The notes beneath the pieces are model-generated. The model was not told the DNA's origin, searched no databases, and saw nothing but the letters and a program-made list of their open reading frames with translations. Below, in pieces: positions 33,601-42,746 of a DNA stretch of 64,000 bases. This stretch comes from Modestobacter sp. L9-4. GTDB lineage: Bacteria; Actinomycetota; Actinomycetes; Mycobacteriales; Geodermatophilaceae. The first letter of the stretch is position 1. The number at the start of each line of letters is the position of its first letter. Where the stretch lies: positions 3,162,001-3,226,000 of the forward strand of contig NZ_CP077800.1 in the NCBI RefSeq assembly GCF_019112525.1, written 5' to 3'. The translations under genes and the position numbers were made by a program.

Positions 33601-33756
33601 GGATGTGTCAGGGCTGTGTCGCCCTCGTGTCCCTCCGGCACCGCCGGGGGCGCGGTCCCCGTGCTCGCCGTGCGGCCCCTGGGCGCCGGCTGTGCCGCAC
33701 CCGGACAGTCCTCGCTGTACCTGGTCGCTCCCGCCGGACGACTTCCGCTGTCGGCG

Positions 33757-33762
33757 TAAGGT
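33757..33762 (+). promoter_or_regulatory. -10 element of the permease operon
   Basis: TAAGGT is followed by 6 nt and ATG 33769, so the permease message would be leaderless. No ribosome site is present upstream of that ATG. Confidence 0.5.
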
Positions 33763-33768
33763 TCCCGC

Positions 33769-34758
33769 ATGTTCTTCTTCACGATCCGACGGATCCTGGC
33801 CTCCGTCTTCGTGTTGTTCGCCAGCTCGTTCCTGGTGTTCGCGCTCTGTGCGGCCAGCTTCGACCCGCTCGCGAAGTACTACACGCGACAGCCGCTGCCC
33901 TCCCCGGAGTTCTTCGAGAACCTCAAGGAGCAGCTGGGCCTCAACGACAGCTTCATCGTCCGGTACTTCCGCTGGCTGGGTCACGCGCTCACCGGCGACC
34001 TCGGCAACACGCTCAACGGCACGCCGGTCACCGACCAGCTGCTGCCCCGCCTGGCCGTCACCGGGCGGATGATCATCGCCGCCGTCGTCATCGCGGTCGT
34101 GCTGGCGATCATCGTCGGCGTCATCGGCGCCGTCCGGCAGTACAAGGCCTCGGACTACGTCTTCACCTTCATCGCCTACACGCTGATCGCCCTGCCGGTC
34201 TTCTGGTTCGCCGCCCTGCTCAAGGAGTTCGTGGCCGGCGGCGTGAACGACCTGTTCGGCAGCCAGGTGCTCTACACGATCGGCGAGGAGACCCCCGGGA
34301 TCGGTGCCTACGGCACGACCTCGGAGATCTGGGGCGACCGGCTCGGGCACCTCGTGCTGCCCACGGTCAGCCTGGCGCTGCTGACGTTCGCGGCATGGAG
34401 CCGCTTCCAGCGGGCCGCCATGCTCGACGTCCTGGGTTCGGACTACATGCGCCTGGCCCGAGCCAAGGGCCTCACCTACCGGCGCACCGTCCTCAAGCAC
34501 GGCCTGCGCAACGCCCTCATCCCGCTGACCACGGTCGTGGCGCTGGGCATCGGGACGCTCTTCGGTGGTGCGGTCATCACCGAGACCGTCTTCGTCTGGC
34601 ACGGCATGGGGGAGTACCTCATCAGCAGCGGCATCGAGCAGGAGGACATCAACGTCGTCCTGGGCTGGCTGCTGGTCAGCGCGGTGTTCGTCGTGCTCTT
34701 CAACCTGATCGCCGACATCCTCTACGCGGTCCTCGACCCGCGGATCCGACTGGGCTGA
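33769..34758 (+). CDS. peptide ABC transporter permease (DppB/OppB type)
   Basis: The 329-aa inner-membrane protein has six predicted helices. The typical N-terminal segment is IRRILASVFVLFASSFLVFAL and the EAA-loop region is SDYMRLARAKGLTYRRTVLKHGLRNALIPLTT near residue 225. It forms half of the translocation pore for peptides. No ribosome site precedes ATG 33769, but a TAAGGT box does. It starts the permease-ATPase operon, separated from the binding-protein gene by two hairpins. Confidence 0.93.
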   Translation: MFFFTIRRILASVFVLFASSFLVFALCAASFDPLAKYYTRQPLPSPEFFENLKEQLGLNDSFIVRYFRWLGHALTGDLGNTLNGTPVTDQLLPRLAVTGRMIIAAVVIAVVLAIIVGVIGAVRQYKASDYVFTFIAYTLIALPVFWFAALLKEFVAGGVNDLFGSQVLYTIGEETPGIGAYGTTSEIWGDRLGHLVLPTVSLALLTFAAWSRFQRAAMLDVLGSDYMRLARAKGLTYRRTVLKHGLRNALIPLTTVVALGIGTLFGGAVITETVFVWHGMGEYLISSGIEQEDINVVLGWLLVSAVFVVLFNLIADILYAVLDPRIRLG

Positions 34759-34801
34759 GCAGCCCGCCCCCCGCTCAGCGACCAGACACCTAGGACGGAC
34801 C

Positions 34802-35767
34802 ATGGCCACCACGCAAGCGACCACCGACACCGCCGGGGCCACCCCGCCCGGACAGTCGGGCTCCGCCCGGACCGGCAACGTCGAGCGCGAGTTCGGCGTC
34901 CAGGCGCGCAGCCAGCGCCAGCAGATCATCCGGCGGTTCCTGCACGACAAGGTCGGCATGACCGGCCTGACGATCTTCCTGCTGCTGCTCGTCTTCGGCT
35001 TCATCGGGCCGCTGGTCGACGGCAAGGACTACGCCACGCAGAACCAGAACGCCCAGTCGCTGTCCCCGGGCAAGGGCGGCTACCTGCTCGGCAGCGACGC
35101 CATCGGCCGCGACCTGCTCGCCGGCCTCATGCAGGGCGTGCAGCGCTCGCTGTTCATCGTGCTGCTGTTCGTCGTCATCGCCTTCCCGCTCGGGCTGATG
35201 ATCGGTGCGCTGGCCGGCTACTTCGGCAAGTGGCTCGACAGCGTGCTGATGCGCGTGGTCGACCTGATCCTCACCGTGCCGCTGCTGGTCGTGCTCATCG
35301 TCGTGGCCAGCAACTTCCCCAGCTCCCGCACCCCGCTGGGCGTCGGCATCATCCTGGGACTCTTCGGCTGGATGGACCTCGCCCGCATCGTGCGCAGCCA
35401 GTTCCTGTCGCTGCGGGAGAAGGAGTACGTCGAGGCCGCGCACGCCATGGGCGCCTCGAACGCGCGGATCATCTTCCGGCACCTGATCCCCAACACCCTG
35501 GGGTCGCTGATCGTCTGGACGACGCTGGCCGCGGCCAACGCGATCATCCTCGAGGCGTCGCTGACCTACCTGGGCTTCGGTGTCAACGCAGCCAACGAGA
35601 CGTCCCTGGGCCGCCTGGTGTCCGAGGGCGTGCAGGCCGCGAGCACCCGACCCTGGCTCTTCTACTTCCCCGGCATCACCCTGCTGATCATCGTGCTGTC
35701 GATCAACCTGATCGGCGACGGCATCCGGGACGCCTTCGACCCGAGCAACCGCCGCGTGCGGGCCTGA
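34802..35767 (+). CDS. peptide ABC transporter permease (DppC/OppC type)
   Basis: The 321-aa permease has a hydrophilic N-terminus of about 45 residues, then six helices. LLGSDAIGRDLLAGLMQGVQRSL near residue 97 and EYVEAAHAMGASNARIIFRHLIPNTLGS (EAA loop) near residue 210 are the DppC markers. It pairs with the preceding permease. ATG 34802 follows an AGGACGGACC sequence. The gene is 43 nt after its partner. Confidence 0.93.
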   Translation: MATTQATTDTAGATPPGQSGSARTGNVEREFGVQARSQRQQIIRRFLHDKVGMTGLTIFLLLLVFGFIGPLVDGKDYATQNQNAQSLSPGKGGYLLGSDAIGRDLLAGLMQGVQRSLFIVLLFVVIAFPLGLMIGALAGYFGKWLDSVLMRVVDLILTVPLLVVLIVVASNFPSSRTPLGVGIILGLFGWMDLARIVRSQFLSLREKEYVEAAHAMGASNARIIFRHLIPNTLGSLIVWTTLAAANAIILEASLTYLGFGVNAANETSLGRLVSEGVQAASTRPWLFYFPGITLLIIVLSINLIGDGIRDAFDPSNRRVRA

Positions 35768-35789
35768 CAGAACAGTGACGGAGACCCCC

Positions 35790-37094
35790 ATGTCCACCCC
35801 TGGGTCCCACGGCGCCACCGCCGTCTCCTCCTCGGGGACGCTGAGCCAGGCGCCCGGGAAGCAGAGCCGCAACACCAGCCTGCCGGGCTTCGACGCCTCG
35901 GCGCCGCTGCTGGAGGTGACCGACCTCAACGTCCGCTTCCCCACCGAGGACGGGCTGGTCCACGCCGTCCGCGGCGTCGACTACACGCTCCGCTCCGGTG
36001 AGGTGCTGGGCATCGTCGGCGAGTCCGGCTCCGGCAAGTCCGTCACCTCGCTGGCGGTCATGGGCCTGCTGCCCGGCTCCGCCCGGGTCACCGGCTCGGT
36101 CAAGTACCGCGGTCAGGAGCTGCTGGGCCAGAACGACCGCAGCCTGTCGCGCGTGCGCGGCAAGGGCGTGTCGATGATCTTCCAGGACCCGATGACCTCG
36201 CTGGACCCGGTGTACAAGATCGGTGCCCAGATCCAGGAGACCCTGCGGGTCCACGACCGGTCGCTGTCGTCCAAGGCCGCCGAGGCGCGCGCGGTCGACC
36301 TGCTCGAGCTCGTCGGCATCCCCAACGCCCGCGACCGCGTGCACTCCTACCCGCACGAGTTCTCCGGCGGCATGCGCCAGCGCGTGGTCATCGCCATCGC
36401 CATGGCCAACCAGCCCGAGGTGATCATCGCCGACGAGCCGACCACGGCCCTCGACGTCACCGTCCAGGCCCAGATCCTCGAGGTGCTGCAGACCGCCCTC
36501 ACCGAGACCGGCGCCGCGATGGTCATGATCACCCACGACCTCGGGGTCGTCGCCGGCATCGCCGACCGCGTGCTGGTCATGTACGCCGGCCGCCCGGTCG
36601 AGATCGGCAGCGTCGACGACATCTACTACGAGCCGCGCATGCCCTACACGCTCGGGCTGCTGGGCTCCCTGCCGCGCGTGGACTCCACGAGTCGCGAGCG
36701 GCTCACGCCCATCACCGGCTCCCCGCCCTCGCTGCTCAACATGCCGCCCGGCTGCCCGTTCGCGCCCCGCTGCCCGCTGCACATCGCCGCGTGCGACGAG
36801 GCCGAGCCCGAGCGCTTCCAGGTCGGCCCCGGCCACACCGCCGCCTGCATCCGCACCGAGCAGGTCGAGCGTGCGCACGGGCACGCCGCGGAGGTCTTCA
36901 GCGAGACCGCCGACGACTCCGTGCTGGCCACCGAGGCCGTGCCGGTCGACCTCGCCGTCGCCGAGGGCGGGCGTGACCTCGACGCCCCGGGCACCCCGCC
37001 GGGCGACCAGGTCGCTCCCGGCGCCGGCACCACCGGCGGCACCGGCAGCCTGATCAGCTCCCCGACGAGCCCCACGAACGGAGACCGGGCATGA
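35790..37094 (+). CDS. peptide ABC transporter ATP-binding protein (DppD/OppD type)
   Basis: The 434-aa ATPase has Walker [12 protein letters not shown] near residue 74, Q-loop [12 protein letters not shown], signature [20 protein letters not shown] and Walker [13 protein letters not shown]. The C-terminal [19 protein letters not shown] motif is typical of peptide-transporter ATPases and of the Fe-S-binding loop reported for some. An extra Gly/Thr/Pro-rich tail of about 60 residues has no known role. ATG 35790 (GGAG upstream) is preferred over GTG 35775. The stop overlaps the next start (ATGA). Confidence 0.94.
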   Translation: MSTPGSHGATAVSSSGTLSQAPGKQSRNTSLPGFDASAPLLEVTDLNVRFPTEDGLVHAVRGVDYTLRSGEVLGIVGESGSGKSVTSLAVMGLLPGSARVTGSVKYRGQELLGQNDRSLSRVRGKGVSMIFQDPMTSLDPVYKIGAQIQETLRVHDRSLSSKAAEARAVDLLELVGIPNARDRVHSYPHEFSGGMRQRVVIAIAMANQPEVIIADEPTTALDVTVQAQILEVLQTALTETGAAMVMITHDLGVVAGIADRVLVMYAGRPVEIGSVDDIYYEPRMPYTLGLLGSLPRVDSTSRERLTPITGSPPSLLNMPPGCPFAPRCPLHIAACDEAEPERFQVGPGHTAACIRTEQVERAHGHAAEVFSETADDSVLATEAVPVDLAVAEGGRDLDAPGTPPGDQVAPGAGTTGGTGSLISSPTSPTNGDRA

Positions 37095-38155
37095 GCGCCC
37101 CCACCACCGAGCGCACGGCCGACGGCGCCCCCGACCGCGGCGAGCCCATCCTGTCCGTCCGCGGGCTGGAGAAGCACTTCCCGATCAAGGGCGGTGGGCT
37201 GATCAAGCGCACCGTGGGCGCGGTCCGGGCCGTCGACGGCGTGGACCTGGACCTCTACCCCGGCGAGGTGCTGGGGCTGGTCGGTGAGTCCGGCTGCGGC
37301 AAGTCCACCACCGGGCGCGCCATCCTGAACCTGCAGCCGGCCACCGCCGGTTCGGTCAAGTTCCAGGGCCGCGAGCTCGTCGGACTGGACCGCAAGGCCA
37401 TGCGCCCGCTGCGCCGGGACATCCAGCTGGTCTTCCAGGACCCCTACGCCTCGCTGAACCCGCGGCTGCCCGTCTTCGACATCGTCGCCGAGCCGCTGGT
37501 CATCCACGGGCTCACCAAGGACGACAAGGAGCTGCGCTCCCGCGTCCGCGAGCTCGTCGAGACCGTCGGGCTCAACCCCGAGCACACCAACCGCTACCCG
37601 GCCGAGTTCTCCGGCGGGCAGCGGCAGCGCATCGGCATCGCCCGCGCGCTGGCCCTGCAGCCCAAGGTGCTGGTGCTCGACGAGCCGGTGTCGGCCCTGG
37701 ACGTGTCGATCCAGGCTGGCGTCATCAACCTGCTCGAGGACCTCAAGAACGAGATGGACCTCAGCTACCTGTTCATCGCCCACGACCTGTCGGTGGTGCG
37801 GCACATCTCCGACCGGGTCGCGGTCATGTACCTGGGCCGGATCATCGAGATCGCCGAGCGCGACGAGCTGTTCAGCCGCCCCGCGCACCCCTACACGCAG
37901 GCGCTGCTCTCGGCGATCCCGCTGCCCGACCCCCGCCGCGAGCGGGCCCGTCAGCGGATCATCATCACCGGCGACGTGCCCAGCCCCGCCAACCCGCCCT
38001 CGGGCTGCCGGTTCCGCACCCGCTGCCAGAAGTTCGCCAACGTCCTCAACGACGGCGAGCGGGAGATCTGCATGACCGTGGACCCGGCGCTCGAGACCCG
38101 CGGCACCGGGCACCTCAACGCCTGCCACTACGCGGAGGCCACGTCTGTCTTGTGA
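37091..38155 (+). CDS. peptide ABC transporter ATP-binding protein (DppF/OppF type)
   Basis: The 354-aa ATPase has Walker A GESGCGKSTTGRA near residue 65, Q-loop VFQDPYASLNPRL, signature FSGGQRQRIGIARALALQPK and Walker B VLVLDEPVSALD. The C-terminal CRFRTRCQKF loop is present. It pairs with the preceding ATPase to drive peptide uptake. ATG 37091 overlaps the previous stop (ATGA). A short inverted repeat covers the stop codon. Confidence 0.94.
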   Translation: MSAPTTERTADGAPDRGEPILSVRGLEKHFPIKGGGLIKRTVGAVRAVDGVDLDLYPGEVLGLVGESGCGKSTTGRAILNLQPATAGSVKFQGRELVGLDRKAMRPLRRDIQLVFQDPYASLNPRLPVFDIVAEPLVIHGLTKDDKELRSRVRELVETVGLNPEHTNRYPAEFSGGQRQRIGIARALALQPKVLVLDEPVSALDVSIQAGVINLLEDLKNEMDLSYLFIAHDLSVVRHISDRVAVMYLGRIIEIAERDELFSRPAHPYTQALLSAIPLPDPRRERARQRIIITGDVPSPANPPSGCRFRTRCQKFANVLNDGEREICMTVDPALETRGTGHLNACHYAEATSVL

Positions 38156-38170
38156 TCCTGGCGGATCACA
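38151..38170. terminator. hairpin at the end of the peptide transporter operon
   Basis: TGTGATCC and GGATCACA form an 8-bp stem with a 4-nt loop that includes the stop codon. No T run follows, so termination strength is uncertain. Confidence 0.5.
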
Positions 38171-38267
38171 CCGCGGCCAGGAGCCGTGCCCACGTGCGAT
38201 GAGACGCTCGCTCCGCTCGCGCACTGCAGCGCGACTGCGCAGCTCTCCGGTCGGTCCTCGCGTGTTC

Positions 38268-38311
38268 GTCGGGTCCGGGCAGGACCCTCCGGGTCCGTGC
38301 CCGGACCCGAC
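38268..38311. promoter_or_regulatory. long hairpin upstream of mshB
   Basis: GTCGGGTCCGGGCA pairs with TGCCCGGACCCGAC (14 bp), and the intervening bases fold again as GGACCC-TCC-GGGTCC with one bulged G. It sits in the 227-nt gap between the transporter operon and mshB. Related CGCTCGC repeats flank it. It may end the upstream transcript. Confidence 0.55.
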
Positions 38312-38370
38312 AGCTCGCTGCGCTCGCGTCCGTGGGTGGCGTGGGGTGCGGGCGTTGGTCGAGGTCACGG

Positions 38371-38376
38371 TCTAAT
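38371..38376 (+). promoter_or_regulatory. -10 element of mshB
   Basis: TCTAAT, one base off TATAAT, ends 6 nt before GTG 38383. No ribosome site is present, so a leaderless start is expected. Confidence 0.5.
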
Positions 38377-38382
38377 TGCCGT

Positions 38383-39306
38383 GTGACCGCACCTCCCCGC
38401 CGGCTGCTGTTCGTGCACGCCCACCCTGACGACGAGACGATCAACAACGGGGCCACGATGGCCCGGTACGTCGCCGAGGGGGTCCAGGTCACCCTGCTCA
38501 CCTGCACGCTGGGGGAGGAGGGGGAGATCCTGGTGCCGGAGCTGGCCCAGCTGGCCGCCGACGGTGCGGACCAGCTCGGCGGGTACCGGATCGGTGAGCT
38601 GTCGGCCGCGATGGCGGCGCTGGGGGTCACCGACCAGCGGTTCCTCGGCGGGGCCGGGCACCACCGCGACTCCGGGATGATCGGCACCCCGGCCAACGAC
38701 CGGCCCCGCGCGTTCTGGCGGGCCGACCTGGACGAGGCGATCGCGCAGGCGGTCGCCGTCGTCCGGGACGTGCGGCCGCACGTGCTGGTCACCTACGACG
38801 AGGTGGGCGGGTACGGGCACCCCGACCACGTGCAGGCCCACCGGGTGGCGATGGCGGCGGTCGACGCCGCCGCCGACCCGGCCCACCGTCCCGACCTGGG
38901 CGGGGCCTGGGCGGTGCGGAAGGTCTACTGGAACGCGATGCCCCGCTCGGTCGTGCAGCGCGGCATCGAGGCGCTCACCGCGCTCGGGGACGAGGCGCCC
39001 TTCACCCCGCTCGGCGAGCTCGACGACGTGCCGTTCGCCGTCGCCGACGACGTGGTCACCACCGAGGTCGACGGACGCCGGTACACCGCGGCCAAGGTGG
39101 CGGCGCTGCGCGCGCACCGCACCCAGGTCGTCGTCGACGAGCCGTTCTTCGCGCTGTCCAACGGCCTGGGGCAGGAGGTCCTGGCCGTCGAGCACTACCG
39201 CCTGGTGCGCGGCGCCCGGGGCCCGGCCGGCTTCAACGCGCACGGCTGGGAGGACGACCTGTTCGCCGGCCTGGACGACGGCAGTGCCTCGGCGGTGTCC
39301 GGGTGA
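38383..39306 (+). CDS. mshB: mycothiol deacetylase MshB
   Basis: The 307-aa zinc enzyme removes acetate from GlcNAc-inositol, the second enzymatic step of mycothiol synthesis. [18 protein letters not shown] at the N-terminus (HPDDE motif) and [13 protein letters not shown] near residue 144 give the metal ligands, and the C-terminal [17 protein letters not shown] segment is typical of MshB rather than of the mycothiol conjugate amidase. GTG 38383 follows the TCTAAT box. The next gene overlaps the stop codon (GTGA). Confidence 0.93.
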   Translation: MTAPPRRLLFVHAHPDDETINNGATMARYVAEGVQVTLLTCTLGEEGEILVPELAQLAADGADQLGGYRIGELSAAMAALGVTDQRFLGGAGHHRDSGMIGTPANDRPRAFWRADLDEAIAQAVAVVRDVRPHVLVTYDEVGGYGHPDHVQAHRVAMAAVDAAADPAHRPDLGGAWAVRKVYWNAMPRSVVQRGIEALTALGDEAPFTPLGELDDVPFAVADDVVTTEVDGRRYTAAKVAALRAHRTQVVVDEPFFALSNGLGQEVLAVEHYRLVRGARGPAGFNAHGWEDDLFAGLDDGSASAVSG

Positions 39307-39719
39307 GGGCGCTGCAGCTGGTGGGGTGGGCCGTCGCTGCGGTGGCCGTCGCGGTGTGGCTCGCGCTGGTCGAGGTGCTCTGGCTGCCCTGGCGGGTCGG
39401 CGGTGTGCCGGTGCCGGTCTCGGTGGTCGCCGCGGTGGCCGGCAACCTGCTGCTGGTCGGCGCGGCCCACCGGCTGTCCGGCTCGCGGCTGGTGGCGGCC
39501 CTGCCCGCGCTGGCCTGGCTGGGGGTCGCGCTGGCCGCGGCGTCCCGGCGCCCCGAGGGCGACCTGCTGCTGCCCGGCGGGAACGCGGTCACCCAGACGT
39601 TGAACCTGGGCTTCCTCTTCCTGGGGGTGGTGTCCGCCGCCCTCGCGATCGGCCGCGTGCTGGGTTCTCCGCCGGTCAGGCGGGCCCGCGCCGGTACCAG
39701 TAGCGGTGCTGCTCGATGA
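39303..39719 (+). CDS. hypothetical four-helix membrane protein
   Basis: A 138-aa protein with four predicted membrane helices (about 5-25, 39-57, 65-83 and 100-118). I do not recognise the family, although small membrane proteins often follow mshB in actinomycetes. GTG 39303 overlaps the mshB stop (GTGA). Its 3' end overlaps the convergent acetyltransferase gene by 44 nt. Confidence 0.75.
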   Translation: MRALQLVGWAVAAVAVAVWLALVEVLWLPWRVGGVPVPVSVVAAVAGNLLLVGAAHRLSGSRLVAALPALAWLGVALAAASRRPEGDLLLPGGNAVTQTLNLGFLFLGVVSAALAIGRVLGSPPVRRARAGTSSGAAR

Positions 39720-40419
39720 GCCCCGCCCGGCGGTAGAGCTCGCGCGCGGGGGCGTTGTCCTCGGTCACCTGCAGGTACACCGAGTGCCCGCCGCGCTCGA
39801 CGGCCCAGCCGCGCAGCGCGTCCAGCAGCGCGGTCGCCAGCCCCTGCCGGCGGTGCCCGGGGTCCACGTTCACCGCGGCGACCCCCAGCCACCCGTCGGT
39901 CAGCACCCCGCGGGCGACGGCGACCGGCGGGCCCGGGGACGGGCAGACGGCGGCGAACACGACGTCCTCGGCGGAGGTGAGCACCGACCGGGCCGCGGGC
40001 GGCAGCGCGCCGCCACCGGAGTAGGCGGCCAGCCACGCCTCGTCCGGGGTGGGGGAGAGCTCCACGGGGGCCGCCGGCGCCGGGGCGGTGCCCAGCGGTG
40101 CGGTGAGCATCAGCACGGTGTCGCTCCGCTCCCAGCCAGCGGCGGCGAACGCCGCGTCGGCGCGCCGGGCCTGCACGCCGGGCAGCATGGCGCGGGGGGC
40201 CAGGCCGCGGTCGGTGTACCAGCGGGCCACGGCCGTCACCGCCTCGGCCGGCGGGAGCCCGGGGTCGCCGACCACCAGGGCAGAGTTGGCCCGGCCGGTG
40301 AACCCGCCCGCGGCACGTAGCAGCCACTCGCCCAGCTGCTCCTCCTCCTGCGCCCGCCAGCCCCGCGCGGCGAGCCGCTGCAGGTCCGCGACGCCCAGCG
40401 ATGACCGTGCCTGTCCCAT
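39676..40419 (-). CDS. GNAT acetyltransferase (cg3035/Rv0428c-like)
   Basis: The 247-aa protein has an N-terminal half with WLLRAAGGFTGRANSALVVGDPGLP, as in the Rv0428c-type group. A C-terminal GNAT domain carries VAAVNVDPGHRRQGLATALLDAL near residue 185 (acetyl-CoA loop RRQGLA) and [17 protein letters not shown]. The acetyl acceptor is unknown. Although it lies beside mshB, it is shorter than MshD and shows a single clear acetyltransferase domain. ATG 40419 is 7 nt after a CAGGAT box. Confidence 0.85.
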   Translation of the reverse strand: MGQARSSLGVADLQRLAARGWRAQEEEQLGEWLLRAAGGFTGRANSALVVGDPGLPPAEAVTAVARWYTDRGLAPRAMLPGVQARRADAAFAAAGWERSDTVLMLTAPLGTAPAPAAPVELSPTPDEAWLAAYSGGGALPPAARSVLTSAEDVVFAAVCPSPGPPVAVARGVLTDGWLGVAAVNVDPGHRRQGLATALLDALRGWAVERGGHSVYLQVTEDNAPARELYRRAGLIEQHRYWYRRGPA

Positions 40420-40502
40420 GGGGGAGATCCTGCGCCCGGCGTCCGGGAGCCCGTCGCAGCGGGTCCCGCCCACCCGTCGCGCCCGCACGAGGGGTGCCGG
40501 GT

Positions 40503-40508
40503 GATACT
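40503..40508 (+). promoter_or_regulatory. -10 element of fdxA-dapC
   Basis: GATACT, preceded by TG one base away, would start a transcript near 40515. This leaves a 50-nt leader with a GGAGGA ribosome site before GTG 40565. Confidence 0.4.
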
Positions 40509-40564
40509 TGGGCCGTTCGATCGCACCCCTGGCCCGCCAGGGAAACCGCTCTCGGAGGAACCCC

Positions 40565-40891
40565 GTGACCTACGTCATCACCCAGGCCTGCGTCGACGTC
40601 CTCGACAAGGCGTGCATCGACGAGTGTCCGGTGGACTGCATCTACGAGGGCGACCGGATGCTCTACATCCACCCCGACGAGTGCGTCGACTGCGGTGCCT
40701 GCGAGCCGGTCTGCCCGGTGGAGGCCATCTACTACGAGGACGACGTCCCGGACAAGTGGAAGGACTTCTACAACGCCAACGTGGAGTTCTTCTCCGACCT
40801 GGGCAGCCCTGGCGGTGCGGCCAAGACCGGCAAGATCGACAAGGACCACCCGCTGGTCGCCGCGCTCCCGCCGCAGGGCGAGGGGCACTGA
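40565..40891 (+). CDS. fdxA: 7Fe ferredoxin
   Basis: The 108-aa electron carrier has CIDECPVDCIYEG (3Fe-4S region) and CVDCGACEPVCPVEAIYY (4Fe-4S region), the layout of actinobacterial FdxA/FdxC seven-iron ferredoxins. GTG 40565 follows GGAGGA. The dapC reading frame overlaps its stop codon. It may serve the ferredoxin-dependent sulfite reductase encoded in this window, but that is inference. Confidence 0.95.
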   Translation: MTYVITQACVDVLDKACIDECPVDCIYEGDRMLYIHPDECVDCGACEPVCPVEAIYYEDDVPDKWKDFYNANVEFFSDLGSPGGAAKTGKIDKDHPLVAALPPQGEGH

Positions 40892-41988
40892 GCGCGGTCC
40901 GGCTGCCGGACTTCCCCTGGGACTCGCTCGCCGCAGCCCGCGCCCGCGCTGCTGAGCACGACGGCGGCGTGGTCGACCTGTCGATCGGCACGCCGGTCGA
41001 CCCGACCCCGCCGCTGCTGGGCGAGGCGCTGGCCGCGGCCGGTGACGCCCCGGGGTACCCGACGGCCCTCGGGACCGCCGACGTGCGCCGGGCCGCGGCC
41101 GGGTGGCTCTCGCGCCGGCTGGGCGTCGAGCTCGCCGACCCGTTCGGTGCCTACCCGTCGGTGATCCCGACGGTGGGCTCCAAGGAGCTGGTGGCCCTGC
41201 TGCCCACGCTCCTCGGGCTGTCCGGCTCCGGCACCGTGCTGATCCCCGAGGTCGCCTACCCGACCTACGAGGTCGGTGCGGTGGTCGCCGGCCTCTCCGT
41301 GCTGCGCACCGACACCCCGCCGGAGTCCCCGGGGGACGCCGTCCTGGTCTGGCTGAACTCCCCGGGCAACCCGCACGGGCGGGTGCTCACCGACGACCAG
41401 CTGCGCGCCTGGGTCACCTGGGGGCGGGCACACGGTGTGCCGGTCGTCGCCGACGAGTGCTACGTCGAGCTGGGCTGGGACGTCGCGCCGCGGTCGGTGC
41501 TGCACCCGGCGATCGCCGGGGACGACCACACCGGCCTGTTGGCGGTGCACTCGCTGTCCAAGCAGTCGACCGCGGCCGGCTACCGCGCCGGGCTGCTGTC
41601 GGGTGACCCCGCGCTGGTCCGCCGCGTCTGGGAGACCCGCCGGCACCTGGGCCTGCTCGTGCCCACCCCGGTGCAGGCGGCGATGGCCGCGGCACTGGCC
41701 GACGACGCGCACGTGGACGTCGCACGCGAGCGCTACCGGGGCCGCCGCGACCGGCTGGCCGCCGCGGTGCGCGCTGCGGGTGCCCGCATCGACCACTCCG
41801 AGGCCGGGCTCTACCTCTGGGTGACCCGCGACGAGGACTGCTGGACGACGATCGACTGGCTCGCCGGGCTGGGCGTCGTGGCCGCCCCGGGCAGCTTCTA
41901 CGGCCCTGCCGGTGCCCGGCACGTCCGGATGGCGCTTACCGCCACCGACGAGCGCATCGACGCCGCCGTCACCCGCCTCGCGGGCTGA
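40888..41988 (+). CDS. dapC: succinyldiaminopimelate transaminase (CTG start)
   Basis: The 366-aa class I/II aminotransferase makes N-succinyl-LL-DAP precursors in lysine and peptidoglycan synthesis. It begins RLPDFPWDSLAAARARA, then VDLSIGTPVDPTPP, the family start; SLSKQSTAAGYRAG near residue 226 holds the PLP Lys. No ATG, GTG or TTG lies in frame between the upstream region and the conserved RLPDFPWD. The only sensible start is CTG 40888, which overlaps the fdxA stop as CTGA with GAGGGG just upstream. dapD and dapE follow within 6 kb. Confidence 0.92.
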   Translation: MSAVRLPDFPWDSLAAARARAAEHDGGVVDLSIGTPVDPTPPLLGEALAAAGDAPGYPTALGTADVRRAAAGWLSRRLGVELADPFGAYPSVIPTVGSKELVALLPTLLGLSGSGTVLIPEVAYPTYEVGAVVAGLSVLRTDTPPESPGDAVLVWLNSPGNPHGRVLTDDQLRAWVTWGRAHGVPVVADECYVELGWDVAPRSVLHPAIAGDDHTGLLAVHSLSKQSTAAGYRAGLLSGDPALVRRVWETRRHLGLLVPTPVQAAMAAALADDAHVDVARERYRGRRDRLAAAVRAAGARIDHSEAGLYLWVTRDEDCWTTIDWLAGLGVVAAPGSFYGPAGARHVRMALTATDERIDAAVTRLAG

Positions 41989-42006
41989 CGGCGGCGCCGC
42001 GGCCGG

Positions 42007-42672
42007 TCAGTCCGCGCTGACCTGGTGGCGGAAGCGGTCGCGCGTCACGTGCAGGTCCCACAGCAGCCCGGCCAGGACGTCGGGGTCCTTCTCCGGGTCA
42101 CCGGCGACGATCTTGCCGCCGATGACCAGCTGGGACACCTGGATGCCCTCCTCGCCGAGCACCTCGTGCAGCAGCTGGGCGTAGGCGGCCTGCCCGGCGA
42201 AGGCGACCGACGTCCCCGTGACGTTGCGTCCCGGCGTCACCGCCGAGCCGCCGTTCACGAACAGGATCGTGCCCCGGTTCTCGCCCAGGAAGCGCATCCC
42301 CGGCAGCACCTGGTGGACGGCGGCGACCGGACCGTAGATCGAGAACTCGACCGGCCCGACCAGGTCGGCCGGGGTGGTCTCCAGCACCGGGCGCATGAAG
42401 TCCTTCTGCGGCAGCGGGCTGTACTGCAGCACCTCGATCGGGCCGAGGACGGCGGTCACCTGCTCCAGCGCCCGGGTGACCGAGGCGGGGTCGCGGACGT
42501 CGGCGGCGAAGCCCTGGGCGTGCACGCCGTCGCGGCGCAGGTCCTCGGCCAGGGCGTCGACGCGGGCCTGGGAGCGGGAGAGGAGGCCGACGGAGAAGCC
42601 CTCGGCGCCGAACCGGCGGGCGACGGCCGCCCCGAGTCCGGAGCCGGCGCCGATGATCGCGATGGAGGTCAT
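42007..42672 (-). CDS. SDR family protein lacking the catalytic Lys
   Basis: The 221-aa protein has the SDR cofactor motif AIIGAGSGLGAAVARRFG and an Asp after DV (FAADVRDPASV). The active-site helix reads AFAGQAAYAQLLHEVL, so the Lys four residues after the Tyr is missing. Such proteins may bind NAD(P) without normal dehydrogenase activity. ATG 42672 is 74 nt downstream of the aldo/keto reductase stop on the same strand, with a terminator between. Confidence 0.8.
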   Translation of the reverse strand: MTSIAIIGAGSGLGAAVARRFGAEGFSVGLLSRSQARVDALAEDLRRDGVHAQGFAADVRDPASVTRALEQVTAVLGPIEVLQYSPLPQKDFMRPVLETTPADLVGPVEFSIYGPVAAVHQVLPGMRFLGENRGTILFVNGGSAVTPGRNVTGTSVAFAGQAAYAQLLHEVLGEEGIQVSQLVIGGKIVAGDPEKDPDVLAGLLWDLHVTRDRFRHQVSAD

Positions 42673-42710
42673 GTCAGGGTGCAAGCCCGCGCCCCCGTGA
42701 TCGCTTCCCG

Positions 42711-42740
42711 CGGGGGCCGGCACCACGGCGCCGGCCCCCG
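42711..42740. terminator. terminator after the aldo/keto reductase gene
   Basis: CGGGGGCCGGC and GCCGGCCCCCG form an 11-bp perfect stem with an 8-nt loop just after the minus-strand stop at 42747. Confidence 0.75.
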
Positions 42741-42746
42741 GGACGG

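Noticed and set aside
31596-33782. 728-codon open frame antisense to the peptide-binding protein gene
   Set aside because: Composition is repetitive and it runs through two terminator hairpins; the plus-strand lipoprotein is clear.
38166-38792. 208-codon minus-strand frame upstream of and into mshB
   Set aside because: It overlaps conserved mshB codons and a long hairpin; Ser/Arg-rich with no domain.
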